A stretch of DNA of 64,000 nucleotides from an uncultured Pelagibacteraceae bacterium. Its GTDB lineage: Bacteria > Pseudomonadota > Alphaproteobacteria > Pelagibacterales > Pelagibacteraceae. Each line of letters starts with the position of its first letter. Within the stretch, counting starts at the first letter, position 1. Positions 1 through 10,212 of the stretch are shown here, piece by piece. The stretch is taken from the NCBI GenBank assembly GCA_902590395.1, contig CACIWQ010000005.1, forward strand, positions 1 to 64,000, in the 5' to 3' direction. Made by a program: the position numbers and the translations under genes. A model generated the notes under the pieces. It had not been told where the DNA came from, searched no databases, and was given only the letters and a program-made list of their open reading frames with translations.

Positions 1-2
1 CA

Positions 3-902
3 GAAGTTATAAATGGAAAATGTAAATTACAATGGAAAGTAGATTGGGCAATGAGATGGTATGCATTTGATGTTGATTATGAAATGTATGGAAAAGATTT
101 GATCGAAAGTGCTATTCTTTCTAGTAAAATTTGTCAAACTCTAGGAAAAAAAAATCCAAACGGTTTTGCATATGAAATGTTTTTGGACGAAAAGGGTGAA
201 AAAATTTCTAAATCAAAAGGAAATGGAATAACAATTGAGGAATGGTTAAAATATGCATCTCCAGAAAGTTTGTCATTGTATATGTATCAAAATCCAAAAA
301 GAGCTAAAAAACTTTATGCAGATGTGGTTCCAAAAGCTGTAGACGAATATTTAACAAACATTGATAAATTTAATGAACAAGATGATAAACAAAAACTACT
401 TAATCCAGTTTGGCATGTTCACAATGGAAACCCTCCCCAAGAAAGATCAGTTATGCCGTTTTCGGTTTTATTAAATTTAGTTGGAACAAGCAACGCTACT
501 GATAAAGATGTATTGTGGAAATTTATAAAAAAAAATAAAAAAAATATTAAAATTTCGGATCATCCTATTTTAGATAGTTTAGTTGGATACGCTTTAAAGT
601 ATTTTGAGGATATTGTTAAACCAAATAAAAAATATAGAAAACCTAATGATAAAGAAAAAAAGGCACTAAAAGATTTAGTCAAAAGATTAAAAGATTGTAA
701 AGAACAAATGGATCCAGAGGCCATACAAACAATCATTTATTCAGTTGGAAAAGAAAACGGATATCAAGAAAATTTGAGGGAATGGTTTAAAGCTATTTAT
801 GAAATAATTTTTGGTGAGCAAGATGGTCCAAGAATGGGATTTTTTATAAGTTTTTTTGGCATAAAAGAAAGTATAGAACTGATAAATAAATATATTAAAT
901 AA
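3..902 (+). CDS. lysK: Lysyl-tRNA synthetase, class I (C-terminal part; 5' end outside window)
   Basis: Frame open from base 3 (EVINGKCKLQWKVDWAMRWYAFDVDYEMYGKD...); KISKSKGNGI matches the class I KMSKS loop; C-terminal sequence typical of archaeal-type class I LysRS found in many alphaproteobacteria. Confidence 0.88.
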   Translation, partial: EVINGKCKLQWKVDWAMRWYAFDVDYEMYGKDLIESAILSSKICQTLGKKNPNGFAYEMFLDEKGEKISKSKGNGITIEEWLKYASPESLSLYMYQNPKRAKKLYADVVPKAVDEYLTNIDKFNEQDDKQKLLNPVWHVHNGNPPQERSVMPFSVLLNLVGTSNATDKDVLWKFIKKNKKNIKISDHPILDSLVGYALKYFEDIVKPNKKYRKPNDKEKKALKDLVKRLKDCKEQMDPEAIQTIIYSVGKENGYQENLREWFKAIYEIIFGEQDGPRMGFFISFFGIKESIELINKYIK

Positions 903-1948
903 TGTTTTCTTTTTTCAGACCTTTTTTATTTAACCTAGATCCAGAAACAGCTCATGATTTAGCTATTAAATCACTTAAATTTAATCCCTTACCCAGCAAA
1001 ATGTTCGAAGTTGAAGATGAACAAATGTTAAATATTGAATTATTAGGAAAAAATTTTCCCAATCCAATCGGTCTTGCTGCAGGCTTTGACAAAAGCGCAG
1101 AAGCTTATAACTCGCTATTAAAACTTGGCTTTGGATTTGTGGAAATTGGAACAGTCACTCCATTAAAACAATTTGGTAGTCCAAAACCAAGAATATTTAG
1201 ACTTGTAAATGATCAAGCATTAATTAACAGGTTGGGATTTAATAATGATGGCATGGATTTAATAAAAGATAGAATTAAATCAAATGGGAAGCAAGGCATA
1301 GTAGGAATTAATATAGGACCAAATAAAGAAACTAAAGATCAAAAAGATGATTTTTGTTTGGGGTTAAAAAATTTTTTCGATATAGCCGATTATATTACTA
1401 TAAACATTTCTTCTCCAAATACTGACGGTTTAAGAGATTTTCACAATCAAGAGAAACTTACAGATCTTCTATTTGCGCTTAATAAAACAAAAAAGGATAA
1501 TGGAACCGGCATTCCATTGTTAATAAAAATTTCACCGGATATTAATAATAATCTCATTCCAGAGATTGCAAACGCTGCAATAAAAAATAATATTTCTGCA
1601 ATCATTCTTACAAATACAACGAATGGCAATAGGGATAATTTAACAAGTGAATTTAAAAATGAAGATGGCGGGCTTTCGGGAGGCCCTTTGCATCAAATAT
1701 CAACTAATATGATTAAGAAGTTTTACAAAGAATTGAACAATAAAATTCCTATTATTGGAGTTGGCGGTGTAAGTTCTGGAAAATCTGCGTACGAAAAAAT
1801 TGTTGCTGGGGCTTCATTATTGCAACTTTATACAGGCTTTGTATATGGAGGACCTTCCACAGCAAAAAGAATAAAAAAAGAACTAATTCAAATTCTAAAA
1901 ACCGAAGGAATCAAGAATATAAAAGATGCTATTGGCAAAAGTGTATAA
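902..1948 (+). CDS. pyrD: Dihydroorotate dehydrogenase (quinone)
   Basis: Motifs NPIGLAAGFDKSAE, FVEIGTVTP, INISSPNTDGLR, IPIIGVGGVSSGKSAYEKI. Confidence 0.95.
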   Translation: MFSFFRPFLFNLDPETAHDLAIKSLKFNPLPSKMFEVEDEQMLNIELLGKNFPNPIGLAAGFDKSAEAYNSLLKLGFGFVEIGTVTPLKQFGSPKPRIFRLVNDQALINRLGFNNDGMDLIKDRIKSNGKQGIVGINIGPNKETKDQKDDFCLGLKNFFDIADYITINISSPNTDGLRDFHNQEKLTDLLFALNKTKKDNGTGIPLLIKISPDINNNLIPEIANAAIKNNISAIILTNTTNGNRDNLTSEFKNEDGGLSGGPLHQISTNMIKKFYKELNNKIPIIGVGGVSSGKSAYEKIVAGASLLQLYTGFVYGGPSTAKRIKKELIQILKTEGIKNIKDAIGKSV

Positions 1949-2665
1949 TTAACCAATACTCCCTAGAGAGGGAAAATATTCCAGTATAAAAAATCCCATG
2001 ACTTGTAATTGTCCTGTTAAAATGGCTATTCCAGTTAATAATAAAATAGATCCACCTATTTTAGTGATGGAAGATATGTATTTTTGAAAACTTTTTGAAA
2101 AAAATAAAAATTTATCAATCAAAACCCCAGATATAACAAAAGGTATGGCTAGACCCAAAGAGTAAAATGATAATAATAAAACACCTTTACCAACATTTTC
2201 CTCTAGTGCAGCCAAAGCTATAATTGAACCAAGGATTGGCCCTATACAAGGAGTCCATCCAAAAGCAAAAGCCGCTCCTACTATTAACGGAAAAGTTAGA
2301 TTGTTACTATAACGATTGGTAAAAAATCTTATGTCTCTATTTAAAAAATTAAAATTAAAAATACCGATTAGTTGAAGAGAAAATAATACTATGACAAATC
2401 CAGCTATTATTCTAAAAACATCTGAATTGGTTAAAAAAAATTTACCAACAAAAGAAGCGGTCGAACCAAATGCTACAAAAACCAAAGAAAAACCCAGAGT
2501 AAAAAAAATAGTTTTAACAATTACTAAATTTCTTTTTTTATCTTTTATTTTGTTAAATGATGTTCCTGAAATATAAGAAATATAACCTGGAATTAATGGT
2601 AAAACACAGGGAGACAAAAAACTTATTAATCCAGCCAAAAATGCTAAAGGCAACGTTGTAGTCAT
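1949..2665 (-). CDS. ccdA: Cytochrome c biogenesis protein CcdA / DsbD-like transmembrane protein
   Basis: LISFLSPCVLPLIPGYISYISG and FGWTPCIGPILG, the two conserved Cys-containing motifs of CcdA; ~6 TM segments. Confidence 0.93.
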   Translation of the reverse strand: MTTTLPLAFLAGLISFLSPCVLPLIPGYISYISGTSFNKIKDKKRNLVIVKTIFFTLGFSLVFVAFGSTASFVGKFFLTNSDVFRIIAGFVIVLFSLQLIGIFNFNFLNRDIRFFTNRYSNNLTFPLIVGAAFAFGWTPCIGPILGSIIALAALEENVGKGVLLLSFYSLGLAIPFVISGVLIDKFLFFSKSFQKYISSITKIGGSILLLTGIAILTGQLQVMGFFILEYFPSLGSIG

Positions 2666-3756
2666 TAATACATTGCTGGCTTATTCATACGCTCAGTTCT
2701 CCATTGGCTTACTTTTCTTCTTATGAATGAAACAGCTACTCCAGCAACCAAAGCCAAAAAGATTGATGAAATTCCATAAATAATTGGATATTTAGTAGAT
2801 AAATTAAAAATTGTATTTCCAAACTCACTTATTTCTACAATTTTATCTGTTGGAATTTTAATAGCTGGACTTCCGTTTCTAAAGAAAGTGTCATATGCCA
2901 TAAGAATTCCTACCGCTATCATGAGTAAGGCAAGTAAAGTTTTTAATTCTGAACTTTGCAGTCTTTGTCCAGTTTTTTGGCCCGCATGCACTCCAGCTAT
3001 CGAACCTGTGATCAATATTAAAACAAGAACTAAATCAATCGTGTTGTACGCAAAAGCGTGGGATGCAACAACAAATCCAGTTACAAATATTGTTACAAAC
3101 AAAGATGTACCCGGAACTAATTTTGTTGGCATGCCAATTAAATATATCATTGCAGGAACCATTAAAAATGCTCCACCAACACCCATTATTGCGGCAATGA
3201 AACCAACTACAATTCCTAGAAGAATGGGTACTAAAGCACTTTCATAAACTTTAGATGTTTTAAATCTTGTTCTTAAAGGCAAGCCGTGAATCCAGTAGTG
3301 AGTGTGTAATTTTTTTTTTATTATTACTTTTTTTTTTATTCTATCAATTTCCATAATGCCGTCTCTAAGCATAAAACTTCCCACGATTGCAAGAACATAC
3401 ATATAGGCTAATGTGATAACTATATCTATTTTGTTAATCTCTTTGAAATATCCGAAAGTTACCATCCCAAAAGAAGTTCCAACTAAACCTCCGCCTATTA
3501 TCATCCAGCCCATTTTAAGATCCATAGTTTTTTTAAACCAATGAGTTAAAGTTCCAGAAGTAGAAGATGCCAAAATATTATTTGCCTCATTTGCTACAGC
3601 ATATGCAGGTGGTATACCCATAAAAATTAAAAAAGGGGTCATTAAAAATCCACCTCCCACACCAAACAAACCCGACAAGAAACCTATGACAAAACTTACA
3701 AAAAGAATTAGTAGTACGTTTATTTGAACTTCGGCTATTGGTAAGTATACTTCCAT
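2665..3756 (-). CDS. Sulfite exporter TauE/SafE family permease
   Basis: Duplicated GxxxGxxxGVGGGFLMTPFL / GVGGAFLMVPAMIYLIGMP motifs, multi-TM. Confidence 0.87.
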   Translation of the reverse strand: MEVYLPIAEVQINVLLILFVSFVIGFLSGLFGVGGGFLMTPFLIFMGIPPAYAVANEANNILASSTSGTLTHWFKKTMDLKMGWMIIGGGLVGTSFGMVTFGYFKEINKIDIVITLAYMYVLAIVGSFMLRDGIMEIDRIKKKVIIKKKLHTHYWIHGLPLRTRFKTSKVYESALVPILLGIVVGFIAAIMGVGGAFLMVPAMIYLIGMPTKLVPGTSLFVTIFVTGFVVASHAFAYNTIDLVLVLILITGSIAGVHAGQKTGQRLQSSELKTLLALLMIAVGILMAYDTFFRNGSPAIKIPTDKIVEISEFGNTIFNLSTKYPIIYGISSIFLALVAGVAVSFIRRKVSQWRTERMNKPAMY

Positions 3757-3868
3757 TTAAAAAATCTTAAAATATAACTATTACTCGATATTATACTTGT
3801 CAATATTTAATATAATATCTTGACCAGATTAAGGAGTGCATCTATATACATGCATAGGAAATTCAGAC

Positions 3869-4147
3869 ATGACAAAAAAATGCGAACTTACTGGTAAATC
3901 ACCCTTGAAAGGCCATAAAGTGAGCCATGCTAACAATAAGATGAAAAGAAAATTTTATCCAAATTTAAAAAAAGTCACTTTTAAAAGCGAAATTTTAAAA
4001 AGAAATATTAGACTAAATGTTTCTAACGCGGCTTTGAAGACAGTAGATTATAAAGGTGGTTTGGATAATTTTTTAAAAACAATTAAAACTTACAGACTTT
4101 CAAAAAAAGCAAAAAGACTTAAAAGTAAAATTATTGCCAAAGCTTAA
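3869..4147 (+). CDS. rpmB: 50S ribosomal protein L28
   Basis: MTKKCELTGKSPLKGHKVSHANNKMKRKFYPNL; the ORF-track start (3836) is too early, ATG at 3869 fits family. Confidence 0.95.
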   Translation: MTKKCELTGKSPLKGHKVSHANNKMKRKFYPNLKKVTFKSEILKRNIRLNVSNAALKTVDYKGGLDNFLKTIKTYRLSKKAKRLKSKIIAKA

Positions 4148-4150
4148 TCA

Positions 4151-4741
4151 ATGAAAAAAATAGTAGAAGACAAATTGTTTTTGCTATTGTCGTTTTTGAT
4201 GGCTTGCACTGTAGCTCTCTCTAATTATTTGGTTCAATTTCCTGTAAATTATTATGGCTTAGAAAATTTATTAACCTATGGAGCCTTTAGTTACCCAATA
4301 GCTTTTTTAATAACTGATTTATCAAATAGAAGATATGGAAAAGGTATAGCTAAAAAAATTGTCTATTTAGGTTTTTTATTTGGTATATTTTTAACACTTT
4401 ATTTTTCAACAAATTATTCTGATTTAATTTCAATTAGAATTGCGTTTGGATCTGGAGCTGCTTTTTTGGTAGCACAGTTAATTGATGTAAATATTTTTGA
4501 TCGCTTGAGAAAAAAAGTTTGGTTTGTAGCCCCGTTAATTTCATCTTTAATTGGATCAACCATTGATACATTTTTATTTTTTTCTATTTCGTTTTATGGA
4601 ACAGGTATTAATTGGTTAACTTTATCTATAGGAGATTTGCTTGTAAAAATATTTGTTGCTCTTATTATGTTGATACCTTTTAGATTTTTACTATCTTATA
4701 TTAAAGAAATCTCAGCTGTACAAAAAAAAATTAATGTATAG
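4151..4741 (+). CDS. Queuosine precursor transporter (YhhQ/VUT family)
   Basis: 6-TM protein with [22 protein letters not shown] motif typical of the family. Confidence 0.85.
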   Translation: MKKIVEDKLFLLLSFLMACTVALSNYLVQFPVNYYGLENLLTYGAFSYPIAFLITDLSNRRYGKGIAKKIVYLGFLFGIFLTLYFSTNYSDLISIRIAFGSGAAFLVAQLIDVNIFDRLRKKVWFVAPLISSLIGSTIDTFLFFSISFYGTGINWLTLSIGDLLVKIFVALIMLIPFRFLLSYIKEISAVQKKINV

Positions 4742-6536
4742 TTTTTCCTTTATCCGAAAATAGTTTTGTAAGTTGGTTGACCATTACATCTCCAAGCTCT
4801 TGAACATCAGCAATTTTTATTGCTTTTTTATAGTATCTTGTCACATCGTGACCTATTCCAATTGCCAAAACTTCGATCTTTGAATTTTCTTCAATCCATT
4901 TAACAGTTTGCTTAAGATGCTTTTCTAAATAATCTCCAGAGTTTACAGATAAAGTTGAGTCATCTACTGGCGCACCGTCTGAAATAACCATTAATATTTT
5001 TCTTTCTTCTTTCCTCTTGGCAATTCTCTTGAAAGCCCAAAGCAAAGCTTCACCATCTATATTTTCTTTTAAGAGCCCTTCTTTGAGCATCAAACCTAGA
5101 TTTTTTTTGGATTGTCTCCAAGGCATATCTGCTGACTTATAAATAATATGTCTTAAATCATTTAATCGACCAGGATTAGATGGTTTATTACTGAGATTCC
5201 ATTTTTCCCTGCTTTTTCCACCTTTCCAATTTTTTGTTGTGAATCCAAGTATCTCAACTTTAACAGAACATCTTTCCAAAGTTCTTGAGAGTATGTCGGC
5301 ACATATTGCTGCGACTGAGATTGGTCTACCTCTCATAGATCCGGAATTATCAATAAGAAGTGTAACAACTGTATCTTTAAATTCAGTATTTTTTTCTACT
5401 TTATAAGACAAAGAATGAAATGGATCAATTATAACTCTCGTGAGTTTTGCGGCGTCTAGAACACCTTCCTCTAAATCAAATTCCCAAGATCTATTTTGTT
5501 TGGCCAAAAGTTGTCTTTGAAGTTTATTCGCAAGTTTTGCTACAATGTTTTGTAAATTAAGTAGCTGTTGGTCTAAATTTTTACGAAGCCTAACAATCTC
5601 TTCTTCTTTTTCTAAATTTTCAGCTTCAGCTATTTCATCAAATTCGTTAGTAAATACCTTATATTTTCCTTTTAATAATTTGTTAATAGTTCGCTTTTGT
5701 AAATTAGGTTCACCTTCGGTATCCTTTGTGTCTTTTTGATTAGTATCATCATTTTCGTTAAGAGAATGCATTTCATCTTCCATAACACTAAATTCAGCAT
5801 CATTTACTTGGTTTTCACTATCATCCTTTGAATCATTTTTTTCACTTTGATTATCAGAACTAGAATCTTCATTAGAAGTTTCTCTTTCTTCTTCTTTTTC
5901 CTTTGCATCGGAGTCATCGAATTCAAGATTATCAATGAGTTCTGCAATGATTTGATTAAATTCACGTTGGTTATTAACACAATTATCTAACTCTCTTAAT
6001 TTTATTTTCAATTTTTTATCAAACAAATCTTGCCAATAACTCAAGACTCTTTTCGTAGTATCGTTTTGTTTTATTTTGAAAAAATGACTTCTTAAATACA
6101 ATTCAAAAGCGTCAGTTATAGGCACATCATTTTCAGTTTTTATTTCCTCAATTTTCTTATTTTTGAATTTATTTTCGTAGCACTGTATAATATTGTTTTT
6201 TATACCTTTTAATTTATTAGATCCTATTTTTTCATATCTAATTTTTTCAGCAATAGCATATAATGATTTAGCCATAGCTCCCTTAGGTTCATTTTCTAAG
6301 TAAATTTTTTCATTTGTATATTTTATCTTTAAAGCCTCAGAATCAGCAAAAGCTCTTAAATTTGTGAAATCTTGTAGGTTTTTTAGGTTAGCTATTTCTG
6401 GTAAATTTAAGGAGTCTTTTTTCGAATTTATATTATTTCCAAATTTAACATTAAGATCATATTTTTCTGAGATTACTTTTACAGCTGAAGATACAGCCGC
6501 TTTAAACCTTTCTTTTAAAAATTCTTTTTCGTCCAC
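4731..6536 (-). CDS. cobT: CobT-like cobaltochelatase subunit (VWA domain)
   Basis: Acidic central linker and C-terminal VWA domain with MIDAS-like [11 protein letters not shown]; adjacent to CobS-like AAA+ gene. Confidence 0.85.
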   Translation of the reverse strand: MDEKEFLKERFKAAVSSAVKVISEKYDLNVKFGNNINSKKDSLNLPEIANLKNLQDFTNLRAFADSEALKIKYTNEKIYLENEPKGAMAKSLYAIAEKIRYEKIGSNKLKGIKNNIIQCYENKFKNKKIEEIKTENDVPITDAFELYLRSHFFKIKQNDTTKRVLSYWQDLFDKKLKIKLRELDNCVNNQREFNQIIAELIDNLEFDDSDAKEKEEERETSNEDSSSDNQSEKNDSKDDSENQVNDAEFSVMEDEMHSLNENDDTNQKDTKDTEGEPNLQKRTINKLLKGKYKVFTNEFDEIAEAENLEKEEEIVRLRKNLDQQLLNLQNIVAKLANKLQRQLLAKQNRSWEFDLEEGVLDAAKLTRVIIDPFHSLSYKVEKNTEFKDTVVTLLIDNSGSMRGRPISVAAICADILSRTLERCSVKVEILGFTTKNWKGGKSREKWNLSNKPSNPGRLNDLRHIIYKSADMPWRQSKKNLGLMLKEGLLKENIDGEALLWAFKRIAKRKEERKILMVISDGAPVDDSTLSVNSGDYLEKHLKQTVKWIEENSKIEVLAIGIGHDVTRYYKKAIKIADVQELGDVMVNQLTKLFSDKGKTIH

Positions 6537-6545
6537 TTTAATTTT

Positions 6546-7520
6546 TTAAATTTTTATATTAACAGATGATTCAGGCAAATCTTCACCAAAGCATCTTTGG
6601 TAATACTCTGCGATTATATTTTTTTCCAGATCATCGCATTTGTTAAGGAAAGTTACTCTAAAAGCATAACCGACATCTTTAAAAATGTCCGCATTTTGTG
6701 CCCAGAACAAAACTGTACGTGGGCTCATTACGGTAGAAATGTCTCCGTTCACAAATCCTTTTCTAGTAAGGTCTGCAACCTTGATCATGTTGGAAACTAC
6801 TTCTTTACCATTTTTAGTGTTAAAATTTTTTGCCTTGGCTAAAATTATTTCTAATTCTTTATCAAATTTTAAATAATTTAACGTTGATACAATATTCCAT
6901 CTATCCATCTGACCCTGGTTAATTTGCTGTGTGCCTTGATACAATCCCGTTGTATCTCCCAAACCTATAGTATTTGTGGTAGCGAATAATCTAAAGTATG
7001 GATGCTGCTTTAAAACTTTATTTTTGTCTAATAAAGTAAAATTACCTTCATTCTCTAAGACTCTTTGTATTACGAACATTACGTCTGGTCTTCCAGCATC
7101 GTATTCGTCAAATACTAAAGCCATTGGATTTTGTATTGACCATGGAAGTATACCTTCTTTAAATTCTGTTACTTGTTTTCCACTTTTAATTACAATCGCA
7201 TCTTTGCCTATTAAGTCTATACGGCTTATGTGGCTGTCTAAATTTACTCTAACACAAGGCCAATTTAATCTTGCAGCTACTTGCTCTATATGGGTTGATT
7301 TTCCAGTACCATGATAACCTTGAATCAAAACACGTTTATTAAAAGCAAAACCTGATATTATTGCTAAAGTTGTGTCTCTATCAAATTTATAGTTGTTATC
7401 AATTTCAGGAACAAACTCTGTTTTTTTTGAAAATCCGTCAATTTTCATTTCGGTATCTATTCCAAAAATTTGATTTATTGAAATTTTAATATCAGGAACT
7501 AATTCTGTTAAATTTGTCAT
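6546..7520 (-). CDS. cobS: CobS-like cobaltochelatase AAA+ subunit (MoxR-like ATPase)
   Basis: Walker [14 protein letters not shown], Walker [45 protein letters not shown] typical of CobS. Confidence 0.9.
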   Translation of the reverse strand: MTNLTELVPDIKISINQIFGIDTEMKIDGFSKKTEFVPEIDNNYKFDRDTTLAIISGFAFNKRVLIQGYHGTGKSTHIEQVAARLNWPCVRVNLDSHISRIDLIGKDAIVIKSGKQVTEFKEGILPWSIQNPMALVFDEYDAGRPDVMFVIQRVLENEGNFTLLDKNKVLKQHPYFRLFATTNTIGLGDTTGLYQGTQQINQGQMDRWNIVSTLNYLKFDKELEIILAKAKNFNTKNGKEVVSNMIKVADLTRKGFVNGDISTVMSPRTVLFWAQNADIFKDVGYAFRVTFLNKCDDLEKNIIAEYYQRCFGEDLPESSVNIKI

Positions 7521-7526
7521 TTTTTC

Positions 7527-8042
7527 TTATTTTGTAATCATTATCATTTTTAAATGGCTATAAGCCAAAGTAATTTTTTTTAATTTATCCTCATATTTCT
7601 TGCTGCCAGAATGTTTATCAGGATGAAATTTTTTTACAAGGGTTTTAAATTTTTTCTGTATAGCTGACCAATCTGCACCTAGCTCAAGGTCCATAATGCG
7701 AAAAGCGTCCTTATCTTTTTCGCACAATTTTCTTTTTTTAACGTTAACTGAACTGTCCTCTTTAAAAATGTTAAATTTATCATCCAAAGCATTATTCCAC
7801 AAAATATTAAAATAGTTATCAACCGAACCAAACTTTTGCGTTGGGCGATGCCATGTAAGATCAGATTTTAAAAATTTTTCAATCTGATCTTGAGACATCC
7901 CTTCAAAGTAATTCCAGTTTTTATTAAAAAGCTTTATATGTTCTTCACATAACCATTTAAAGTTTTTGCTATTATCTTTTTCAGCCGGAGCTTTAAATTT
8001 ACCCTCATTATTACAGTTGCTCCATTCACAAATATTTTTCAT
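7527..8042 (-). CDS. DnaJ (J-domain)-containing protein
   Basis: C-terminal J-domain with HPDKH motif (KTLVKKFHPDKHSGSKK); N-terminal CEWSNCNNEGKFKAP; conserved next to cobS in alphaproteobacteria. Confidence 0.87.
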   Translation of the reverse strand: MKNICEWSNCNNEGKFKAPAEKDNSKNFKWLCEEHIKLFNKNWNYFEGMSQDQIEKFLKSDLTWHRPTQKFGSVDNYFNILWNNALDDKFNIFKEDSSVNVKKRKLCEKDKDAFRIMDLELGADWSAIQKKFKTLVKKFHPDKHSGSKKYEDKLKKITLAYSHLKMIMITK

Positions 8043-8082
8043 TGTTAAAAACTATTATATGTTTTAAAATTTAAGATGTGAA

Positions 8083-8337
8083 ATGATAACTTTTTTTGAA
8101 GAAGTTAAAACAAAAATTAATAAAGCTCTAAATCCAGAGTCTATATCGCTCATAGACAATTCGAGTTTGCACAGCAAACACAAGTTCTTTGATCATAACA
8201 AATTTCATCTTAAACTTATAATTAAATCAGAAAAATTAAGAAAATTGAGCAAAATAGACGCACACAAATTAGTCTTTTCTATTTTAAAAGAAGAAATGAA
8301 AAGTAAAATTCATGCTTTAGAGATTGAGATACATTGA
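8083..8337 (+). CDS. BolA family protein
   Basis: DNSSLHSKH...FHLKLIIKSEKLRKLSKIDAHKLVFSILKEEMKSKIHALEIEI. Confidence 0.9.
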   Translation: MITFFEEVKTKINKALNPESISLIDNSSLHSKHKFFDHNKFHLKLIIKSEKLRKLSKIDAHKLVFSILKEEMKSKIHALEIEIH

Positions 8338-8341
8338 TTTT

Positions 8342-9454
8342 TTAATGATAATTTATCATTAAAAATTTTTTCATTTCATTGCTTCTCATATTATAATCGT
8401 TTGGTTGTGTAGTTTTTCCAATTTTATTTAAAAGAATTAAATTTATTTTATCATTTTGATTCTTTTTATCTTTCTGCATAAAAGAAACAATTTTATTAAT
8501 TTCATTTTTTTTAAATTTTTTATTCATTTTCATGGGCAAATTTAAATTGCGATAATGTTTTTTTATCAAATTTAAATCTTTCAGTGATAATAATTTTTTT
8601 TTATATGATAGTTGACTAGCTAGAATCATGCCTAGTAAAACTGCTTCTCCATGGCTGATTGTATTAGAAAAATTTTTGGCTCCCTCAAACCCATGTGCAA
8701 AAGTATGACCAAAATTTAAAATCATTCTTAAGTTTTTTTCTTCTTCATCTTTGTTGACTATAATTGATTTAATCTTACAACTTTTTATAATTGCAGTTTT
8801 TAAGGCATTAGTATCTTTATTATTTATTATTTTTTTTCCATTATTTGAAAGCCATACAAAAAACTTTTTATCATAAATTAGTGAATGTTTTAATATTTCT
8901 CCGTATCCACATACCATTTCTTTTCGAGGTAAACTTTTTAACAAAGCGACATCAGTTAATATTAAATCAGGCTGATAAAAAGTACCTATAAGATTTTTTC
9001 CATTTGGTGAGTTGATTGCGGTTTTTCCACCTATAGAAGCATCAACTTGAGCTAAAAGTGTAGATGGAATATTAATAAATTTTACTCCTCTTTTTGTAAG
9101 ACTAGCAACAAATCCCACAAGGTCTCCAATTATTCCGCCTCCAAGAGCTATTACACAATCAGATCTATTTAAATTTTTATTTAAAAAAATTTCAATTAAT
9201 TTATTTGAAAATTTGAAGCTTTTAATTTTTTCACTAACACGCAATTTATAAATTTTTGGATTGTATCCTTTCAAAGATTTGCTTAGTTTTTTTAGTAATT
9301 TTGGTGGTAATTTTTTATCACTGACAATGATAATATTTTTCACATTTGGTAAATTTTTTTTAATTAATTTGCCTACTCTGCTTAGATTGTTATTACCAAA
9401 ATAAATTGGGTACGATTTACTTTTAGTTTTAACTATTATTTTAGTGTTTTTCAT
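8342..9454 (-). CDS. aroB: 3-dehydroquinate synthase
   Basis: ALGGGIIGDLVGFVASLTKRGVKFINIPSTLLAQVDASIGGKTAINSPNGKNLIG; overlaps aroK. Confidence 0.96.
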   Translation of the reverse strand: MKNTKIIVKTKSKSYPIYFGNNNLSRVGKLIKKNLPNVKNIIIVSDKKLPPKLLKKLSKSLKGYNPKIYKLRVSEKIKSFKFSNKLIEIFLNKNLNRSDCVIALGGGIIGDLVGFVASLTKRGVKFINIPSTLLAQVDASIGGKTAINSPNGKNLIGTFYQPDLILTDVALLKSLPRKEMVCGYGEILKHSLIYDKKFFVWLSNNGKKIINNKDTNALKTAIIKSCKIKSIIVNKDEEEKNLRMILNFGHTFAHGFEGAKNFSNTISHGEAVLLGMILASQLSYKKKLLSLKDLNLIKKHYRNLNLPMKMNKKFKKNEINKIVSFMQKDKKNQNDKINLILLNKIGKTTQPNDYNMRSNEMKKFLMINYH

Positions 9455-9950
9455 AAATTGCTATTATTTTTTCAACGATTTCATATTTTTTAAGTTTATC
9501 ACAATTAATTTTATGATTCGCTAATCTATAAATATTTTTTCTTTCTGCATATATTTTCTTTAGCTTTGTTGAATTATTTTCATCATTTAATAATGGTCTT
9601 TTTTTGTTCCATTTGACTCTATCTATTAAGGTTTTAATATCTACATCAAGCCAAATAGAGACGTTATTTTTTAATATATTTTCCCTAAGGTTTTTGTTCA
9701 TAAAAGCGCCTCCACCTAAAGCAATAACACAATTTTCTTTTTGCAGAGTTTTTAAAACTTGCTTTTCTTCTTCTCTTCTAAAAAACTTTTCTCCTTTTTT
9801 TTTAAAAATCTCTTTTATTGTCATTGAATTCTTTTCTTCAATGCATGAATCAGTATCAACGAATTGCGACTTTTGTTTTTTTGCCACAATCTTACCCAAT
9901 GTTGTTTTACCAACAGCCATCATTCCTAATAAAACAAGGTTTTTTTTCAC
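9441..9950 (-). CDS. aroK: Shikimate kinase
   Basis: LLGMMAVGKTTLGKIVAKK (Walker A), ALGGGAFMN, WLDVDIKTLIDRVKWNKKRPLL. Confidence 0.94.
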   Translation of the reverse strand: MKKNLVLLGMMAVGKTTLGKIVAKKQKSQFVDTDSCIEEKNSMTIKEIFKKKGEKFFRREEEKQVLKTLQKENCVIALGGGAFMNKNLRENILKNNVSIWLDVDIKTLIDRVKWNKKRPLLNDENNSTKLKKIYAERKNIYRLANHKINCDKLKKYEIVEKIIAIYEKH

Positions 9951-10026
9951 TGTTAATCTGAAAATTTTAAATTTGATTTTTCACAATTTTGTCTTATTTT
10001 GCGAGTTTAAATAGAATTTAATAATT

Positions 10027-10212
10027 ATGCAACTTAGATTACAACCAAAAAATAATAATCCCTTAACAAGGAATAAAATCTTAATTAAAACTATTTTATT
10101 TGCTTTAATTTTCTTTTTAGCAATATTTTTGCTTGATAAAATAGACGTTTCAGTACCGAGCAAACTTATAAAGCACGAAATTAGCAATGAAAAGCTTACT
10201 ACACTTAAATAA
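10027..10212 (+). CDS. Hypothetical single-TM small protein
   Basis: 61-aa ORF with one strong TM (ILIKTILFALIFFLAIFLL), overlaps start of the downstream secreted protein gene. Confidence 0.5.
   Translation: MQLRLQPKNNNPLTRNKILIKTILFALIFFLAIFLLDKIDVSVPSKLIKHEISNEKLTTLK

Noticed and set aside
2888-3247. 119-aa + strand ORF opposite the TauE/SafE gene
   Set aside because: Antisense shadow ORF within a well-supported permease; no family motif.
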